A DNA stretch of 38,041 nt from Sulfuritalea sp. (GTDB taxonomy: Bacteria > Pseudomonadota > Gammaproteobacteria > Burkholderiales > Rhodocyclaceae), in contig JAGXSN010000178.1 of the NCBI GenBank assembly GCA_018333815.1, positions 1-38,041 on the forward strand. The letters are read 5' to 3'. A model generated the notes under the pieces. It did no database searches. It was given only the letters and a program-made list of their open reading frames with translations, and was not told the DNA's origin. Shown one piece after another: positions 32,981 to 38,041 of this stretch. The position numbers and the translations under genes were made by a program. Each line of letters starts with the position of its first letter. The first letter of the stretch is position 1.

Positions 32981-33115
32981 CCCGCCGCCGCGCGCACCGG
33001 TTGTCGGGCACGGAACCTGGGCGGGCGCGGGGCGGGCACGATGACCCATGGCCCCTGCGCGGTATGCCGCCGGCACAACATTCGACTTTCCTCCCTTGGT
33101 GAACCCCGAACGATA

Positions 33116-33148
33116 CGGCACCCCGTCGGGCGGACCGACGGGGTGCCG
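33116..33148. other. Very stable 14-bp hairpin between divergent units
   Basis: CGGCACCCCGTCGG and CCGACGGGGTGCCG are perfectly complementary around a five-base loop. It lies in the 242-bp gap between the divergent kinase and cobalamin adenosyltransferase genes, about 75 bp before the latter. No T-run occurs on either side. It might be a regulatory RNA structure or operator; I see no cobalamin riboswitch elements around it. Confidence 0.65.
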
Positions 33149-33222
33149 ATTCCTTCCTGCGGGTTGTTTGGTGCGGGGAGGGTGAAGCATACAGGAAAGC
33201 GCTTTTCATGTAAGCTCCCCCG

Positions 33223-33774
33223 ATGGGTTACAGACTGTCGAAGATTTACACCCGCACCGGGGATGCCGGCCTGACCGGGCTGGGGGACGGCTCGCGCATC
33301 GGCAAAGACGGCCCGCGCATCGCCGCTCTGGGCGACGTGGACGAACTCAATGCCGGCGTCGGCCTGTTGCTCTGCGAGGAACTGCCGGACGAGGTGCGCG
33401 TGCTGCTTACCGGCATCCAGCATGACCTGTTCGATCTGGGCGGCGAGCTGTCGGTGCCGGGCGCCAGCTTTCTCCAGCCCACGCAGCCGGGCCGGCTCGA
33501 AACGGCGATCGACCGATTCAACGGCGAACTGGAACCGCTCAAGGAATTCATCCTGCCGGGCGGCATGCGCGCCGCCGCACTGGCGCATCAAGCCCGCACG
33601 GTCTGCCGGCGCGCCGAACGCGCGGTGGTCGCGCTGGCGCAGAGGGAAGCGGTGTCGACCCCGGCCCGCCAATATCTCAATCGACTGTCCGATCTGCTGT
33701 TCGTGCTGGCGCGCTGGCTCAACCGCCAGGCCGGGCGGGACGACGCGCTCTGGCAGAAAGGCCGCGGCGCCTGA
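33223..33774 (+). CDS. PduO-type ATP:cob(I)alamin adenosyltransferase
   Basis: 183 aa, full length. It carries [17 protein letters not shown] for ATP binding, then [11 protein letters not shown] and [18 protein letters not shown], all hallmarks of PduO-type enzymes. It transfers adenosyl from ATP to cob(I)alamin to make adenosylcobalamin, the cofactor of enzymes such as methylmalonyl-CoA mutase. No such enzyme lies in the window. The ribosome binding site is weak (TAAGCTCCCCCG before the ATG). The next gene starts 149 bp downstream. Confidence 0.93.
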   Translation: MGYRLSKIYTRTGDAGLTGLGDGSRIGKDGPRIAALGDVDELNAGVGLLLCEELPDEVRVLLTGIQHDLFDLGGELSVPGASFLQPTQPGRLETAIDRFNGELEPLKEFILPGGMRAAALAHQARTVCRRAERAVVALAQREAVSTPARQYLNRLSDLLFVLARWLNRQAGRDDALWQKGRGA

Positions 33775-33923
33775 CCCTGCGGGCACGGCCCGCGGGGGCG
33801 GGCACGCGGGAAATCCACCGGAGCGCGCCCGGAGCTTTCCAGTCGGCAGGCGTAGGGCTATATTTGGATCGGTGCGGCAATGCGCGGGCACGTCGGGCGT
33901 TTCGAGGCGGCGGGGAGGGTGCA

Positions 33924-35696
33924 ATGGAGCGTGGATCGGTCATCCGCAAGAGCGCAACCGACCTTCGGGTTGCGCCGAACTTTTCGGACTACGAGGGCGG
34001 GCGTGCGGCGTTCTCCTGGCGGGCGGCGTTGCGGGAGATCGCCGGCGCGGCGGACCGCGTCAATCTCGCGGTACTCGCGGTGGATCGCCACGCGGCAGGA
34101 GCGGGGCGCAACCGGACGGCCTTTCGCTTCCTCGCCCCGGGGTCTCCAGCGCGCGACATCGGTTATGGCGAGCTGGCCGAGCTGACCGGCCGCTTCTGCG
34201 CTGTGTTGCGCGCGCTGGGGATCGGCAAGGGTGAGCGCGTATTCGTCCTGGCCGGGCGCATTCCCGAACTGTATGTCGCGGTGCTCGGCAGCCTGAAAAA
34301 CGGCTGCATCGTTTCGCCGCTGTTTTCAGCCTTCGGGCCGGAACCGATCGCCACGCGGATGAATCTGGGCGGCGGCAGCGTGCTCGTCACCACGGACCTG
34401 CTCTACGAGCGCAAGGTGGCGAAGGCGCGCGAGCGGATGCCGACCTTGAAGCACGTGTTGCTGGTGGCCGAAGATGGCGGCACGACGGACGTGCCGGACA
34501 CGCTCGACCTGGCGACGCTGATGGCGGCGGCAAGCGAGCAATGCGAGACCGCGCCGACCGGCCCCGAGGACATGGCGTTGCTGCACTTCACCAGCGGCAC
34601 CACGGGCACGCCGAAAGGCGCGATCCACGTGCATGGCGCAGTGGCGACGCATTGGGCGACCGGAAAATACGCGCTCGACCTGCATCCCGAGGACATCTTC
34701 TGGTGCACCGCCGATCCGGGCTGGGTCACGGGCACGTCCTACGGCATCATCGCGCCGCTGCTGCACGGCGTGACCTCGATCGTCGATCGCGCCGAATTCG
34801 ACGCCGAGCGCTGGTATGCCATCCTCCAGGATGAAGGCGTGACGGTCTGGTACACCGCGCCGACGGCGGTCCGCATGCTGATGAAGGCCGGGGCCGAGAT
34901 TCCCGCGAAATACCGTTTTCCCAAGCTGCGCTTCATCGCCAGCGTCGGCGAGCCGCTCAACCCCGAGGCGGTGCGCTGGGGCAAGGAGGTACTCGGCCTG
35001 CCCATCCACGACAACTGGTGGCAGACCGAGACTGGCGGCATCATGATCGCCAACACGCCGGCCTTCGACATCAAGCCCGGCTCAATGGGGCGGCCGCTGC
35101 CCGGCATCGACGCGGCGATCGTCAAGCGCAACGAGGACGGCTCGCTCACGCTGATCGACACGCCCGACGTCGAGGGCGAACTGGCGCTCAAGTCCGGCTG
35201 GCCCTCGATGTTCCGCGGCTACCTCAACAACGAGGAGCGCTACCGCAAGTGCTTCGCCGGCCCGAACAATGAGTGGTACCTGACCGGCGACCTGGCGAAG
35301 CGCGACGCCGACGGTTACTACTGGTTCGTCGGCCGCGCCGACGACGTGATCAAATCGGCCGGCCACCTGATCGGCCCGTTCGAGGTCGAAAGCGCGCTGA
35401 TGGAGCACCCGGCCGTGGCCGAGGCCGGCGTCATCGGCAAGCCCGACCCGGTGGTCGGCGAGACGGTCAAGGCCTTCGTCTCGCTGAAGCAGGGCTACGC
35501 GGACTCGGAGGCGCTGCGCATGGAACTGCTCGGCCATGCCAGGAAGCGCCTCGGCGCCGCCGTCGCGCCCAAGGAGATCGCCGTGCTGCCGAGCCTGCCG
35601 CGCACGCGCAGCGGCAAGATCATGCGCCGGCTGCTGAAGGCGCGCGAGCTCGGCCTGCCCGAGGGTGACCTGTCCACGCTGGAGTCGGGTGCCTGA
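33924..35696 (+). CDS. Acetyl-CoA synthetase-type acyl-CoA ligase (AcsA-like)
   Basis: 590 aa from ATG 33924, chosen for GGGGAGGG just upstream. Adenylate-forming enzyme: [14 protein letters not shown] phosphate loop, [10 protein letters not shown] acid-adenylate motif, [21 protein letters not shown], and the catalytic Lys565 in [10 protein letters not shown], the usual target of reversible acetylation. The WWQTETGG motif is diagnostic of acetyl/propionyl-type synthetases. Length is closer to Bacillus AcsA (about 570) than to the 650-aa Acs. It makes acetyl-CoA from acetate, CoA and ATP, and leads straight into the dehydrogenase operon (1-bp gap), whose product is also an acyl-CoA. Confidence 0.9.
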   Translation: MERGSVIRKSATDLRVAPNFSDYEGGRAAFSWRAALREIAGAADRVNLAVLAVDRHAAGAGRNRTAFRFLAPGSPARDIGYGELAELTGRFCAVLRALGIGKGERVFVLAGRIPELYVAVLGSLKNGCIVSPLFSAFGPEPIATRMNLGGGSVLVTTDLLYERKVAKARERMPTLKHVLLVAEDGGTTDVPDTLDLATLMAAASEQCETAPTGPEDMALLHFTSGTTGTPKGAIHVHGAVATHWATGKYALDLHPEDIFWCTADPGWVTGTSYGIIAPLLHGVTSIVDRAEFDAERWYAILQDEGVTVWYTAPTAVRMLMKAGAEIPAKYRFPKLRFIASVGEPLNPEAVRWGKEVLGLPIHDNWWQTETGGIMIANTPAFDIKPGSMGRPLPGIDAAIVKRNEDGSLTLIDTPDVEGELALKSGWPSMFRGYLNNEERYRKCFAGPNNEWYLTGDLAKRDADGYYWFVGRADDVIKSAGHLIGPFEVESALMEHPAVAEAGVIGKPDPVVGETVKAFVSLKQGYADSEALRMELLGHARKRLGAAVAPKEIAVLPSLPRTRSGKIMRRLLKARELGLPEGDLSTLESGA

Positions 35697-35697
35697 C

Positions 35698-36695
35698 ATG
35701 ACGATCGATCATCGCGCCCCGCCCCCGCCCAGCGGCCCGGTGCCCTGGGACAAGGACTTCGCGCAGCGCTTGCTGGCCGACATGCTGCGCACCCGCCGCA
35801 TGGAGGAGAAGTGCGCGGAGCTTTACGGCGCCGGCAAGATCCGCGGCTTCCTGCACCTCTACATCGGCGAGGAGGCGGTGGCGGCCGGCGCGCTGGCCGC
35901 CTTGCGCGCGGAGGACAACGTCGTCGCCACCTATCGCGAGCACGGCCACGCGCTGCTGCGCGGCATGAGCATGGGCGCGATCATGGCCGAGATGTACGGC
36001 AAGCGCGAGGGCTGCGCGCGCGGCCGCGGCGGCTCGATGCACCTGTTCGATGCGCAGACGCGGCTCTTCGGCGGCAACGCCATCGTCGCAGGCGGGCTGC
36101 CGCTGGCCACCGGCCTCGGCCTCGCGGCGCAGATGCTGAACGAGGACCGCGTCACCGCCTGCTTCTTCGGCGATGGCGCGGTGGCCGAGGGCGCCTTCCA
36201 CGAGTCGCTGAACCTTGCCGCCCTCTGGAAACTGCCGGTGCTGTTCTGCTGCGAGAACAACCTCTACGGCATGGGTACCGCGATCGAGCGCGCCGAGGCG
36301 CAGACCGACTTCTGCGCCAAGGCGGCGTCCTATGCCATGCCGGCGCAGCGCGTCGATGGCATGGACATCGTTGCCGTGCATGAGGCGACGCAGCAGGCCG
36401 TGCAGCGCGTGCGCGGGGGCGGGCCGATGTTTCTCGAGTACCAGACCTACCGCTTCCGCGCCCATTCGATGTTCGACGCCGAGCTGTATCGCGACAAGGC
36501 GGAGGTCGAGGAATGGAAGACGCGCGGGCCGATCCACACGTTCACCGCCCGGCTCAAGAGCGAAGGCAAGCTCACAGAAGAGGCGTTCCTCGCCCTCGAC
36601 GCGGCGGCGCAGCGGGAAGTGGAAGATGCCGTCGCCTTTGCCGAGGCGGGCGGCTGGGAGCCCGTCGCGGACCTGCTCAAGGACGTGCACACATC

Positions 36696-36699
<4 letters not shown>
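35698..36699 (+). CDS. pdhA: 2-oxoacid (pyruvate) dehydrogenase E1 component, alpha subunit
   Basis: 333 aa. The thiamine diphosphate motif runs from [15 protein letters not shown] to [15 protein letters not shown] and the phosphorylation-loop-like [10 protein letters not shown] segment are typical of E1-alpha of pyruvate or acetoin dehydrogenases. The start at 35698 follows the ligase stop by one base. Together with the beta subunit it decarboxylates a 2-oxoacid and passes the acyl group to lipoyl-E2. Pyruvate is the likeliest substrate; acetoin cannot be excluded. Confidence 0.9.
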
Positions 36700-37666
<967 letters not shown>

Positions 37667-37670
<4 letters not shown>

Positions 37671-38041
37671 TCGATTTCAAGCTGCCGTCGCTCGGCGCCG
37701 ACATGGACGAGGGCACCCTGCTCGAATGGAAGGTGAAGCCCGGCGACGCCGTGAAGAAGGGCCAGGTGGTCTGCGTGGTCGATACCGTCAAGGCGGCGGT
37801 CGACGTCGAGTGCTGGCAGGAAGGCACGGTCGCCGAGCTGCTCGCCGAGGTCGGCCGGAAGATGCCGGTCGGCACGGTGATGGCGCGGCTGCTGGAAGGT
37901 GGTGAGCCCGGTATTGCCGTCCCCATGCTGGCGGCGGAACGGCTTGGCGCCGTCCCCATGTTGGAGGCGGGCCGGCCCAGTGCCGTCCCGCCAGCGCCGA
38001 CTTTCCCGCCGCGGCGCATGATCTCCCCCGCGGCGCGCAAG
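37667..38041 (+). CDS. pdhC: Dihydrolipoamide acyltransferase E2 (partial, runs off the right edge)
   Basis: The first 125 residues are visible. The lipoyl domain occupies residues 1-80 with Lys42 in [11 protein letters not shown] as lipoylation site (Val stands where Asp is usual in DKA). A linker then carries an 11-residue repeat ([22 protein letters not shown]) and APTFPP, the last encoded by a copy of the dispersed 26-bp repeat. [10 protein letters not shown] at the edge is the start of the E1/E3-binding domain. The catalytic domain lies outside. The ATG overlaps the pdhB stop. Confidence 0.9.
37916..37981 (+). repeat. Two tandem 33-bp units in the E2 linker
   Basis: Units 37916-37948 and 37949-37981 both open with GCCGTCCCCATG and encode AVPML-x-A-x-R-x-x. 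A third, diverged start (GCCGTCCCG) begins exactly at 37982, where the dispersed repeat copy starts. Expansion in multiples of 33 keeps the frame and only lengthens the flexible linker. Confidence 0.75.
37982..38007 (-). repeat. Dispersed repeat copy 4, inside the E2 coding sequence
   Basis: Exact reverse complement of 26245-26270 over 26 bp. It is read in frame as part of the Pro/Ala linker of E2, between the lipoyl and subunit-binding domains, a place that tolerates insertions. Confidence 0.75.

Noticed and set aside
33000-33222. Cobalamin riboswitch before the adenosyltransferase gene
   Set aside because: There is no recognisable B12-box or multi-stem cobalamin architecture; only the single strong hairpin is present.

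Overview
This window reads as high-GC proteobacterial DNA, most likely from a chemolithoautotrophic, sulfur-oxidising betaproteobacterium. That placement is inferred from gene content and codon use; there is no rRNA or other taxonomic marker. It carries an alpha-carboxysome locus with form IA RuBisCO, several sulfur or chalcogen redox and transport genes, and a pyruvate-dehydrogenase-type operon.

Layout. (1) 1-2690: the tail of an MFS-type transporter, then a two-gene BsuBI/PstI-type restriction-modification cassette bracketed by 28-bp near-identical direct repeats. (2) 2690-5113: a DUF3373-type outer-membrane protein and a small periplasmic protein, preceded by an FNR-like site and closed by an intrinsic terminator. 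They resemble ExtI and ExtJ of the Geobacter ext (selenite/tellurite-type) operons. (3) 5136-17510, minus strand: a compact carboxysome locus transcribed cbbL-cbbS-csoS2-csoSCA-csoS4A-csoS4B-three csoS1-bacterioferritin-like-acRAF-mcdA-mcdB-cbbQ-cbbO. It covers enzyme, scaffold, carbonic anhydrase, shell, assembly factor, positioning system and RuBisCO activase. (4) 17808-18629: a trypsin-like protease without a signal peptide. (5) 18755-23763: a divergent redox block. A membrane cytochrome b and an octaheme cytochrome c of the tetrathionate reductase family face left; a YeeE/YedE thiosulfate-type transporter and a triple-rhodanese lipoprotein (ExtH-like) face right. (6) 23952-26117: a SulP anion transporter with an unusual soluble insert of about 135 residues. 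(7) 26296-32980, minus strand: a five-gene unit of sensor histidine kinase, TSUP (TauE/SafE) transporter, unknown two-helix membrane protein, PEP-synthase-like phosphotransfer protein and single-domain response regulator. (8) 33223-end, plus strand: PduO-type cobalamin adenosyltransferase, an acetyl-CoA-synthetase-type ligase, and E1-alpha, E1-beta and a truncated E2 of a 2-oxoacid dehydrogenase.

How it may work together (inference): the carboxysome fixes CO2 using energy from reduced sulfur. Regions 2, 5 and 6 could import thiosulfate, move sulfane sulfur and exchange electrons between quinones and periplasmic sulfur or chalcogen oxyanions. Region 7 looks like a signalling unit controlling, or controlled by, a TSUP sulfur-anion exporter, with a PEP-synthase-like protein whose phosphoacceptor histidine is kept but whose usual PEP-binding barrel I do not recognise. 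It is the best candidate here for a poorly described system. A second cross-cutting feature is a dispersed repeat of about 26 bp with four copies: two bracket the restriction-modification cassette, one is intergenic, and one lies inside the E2 coding sequence.
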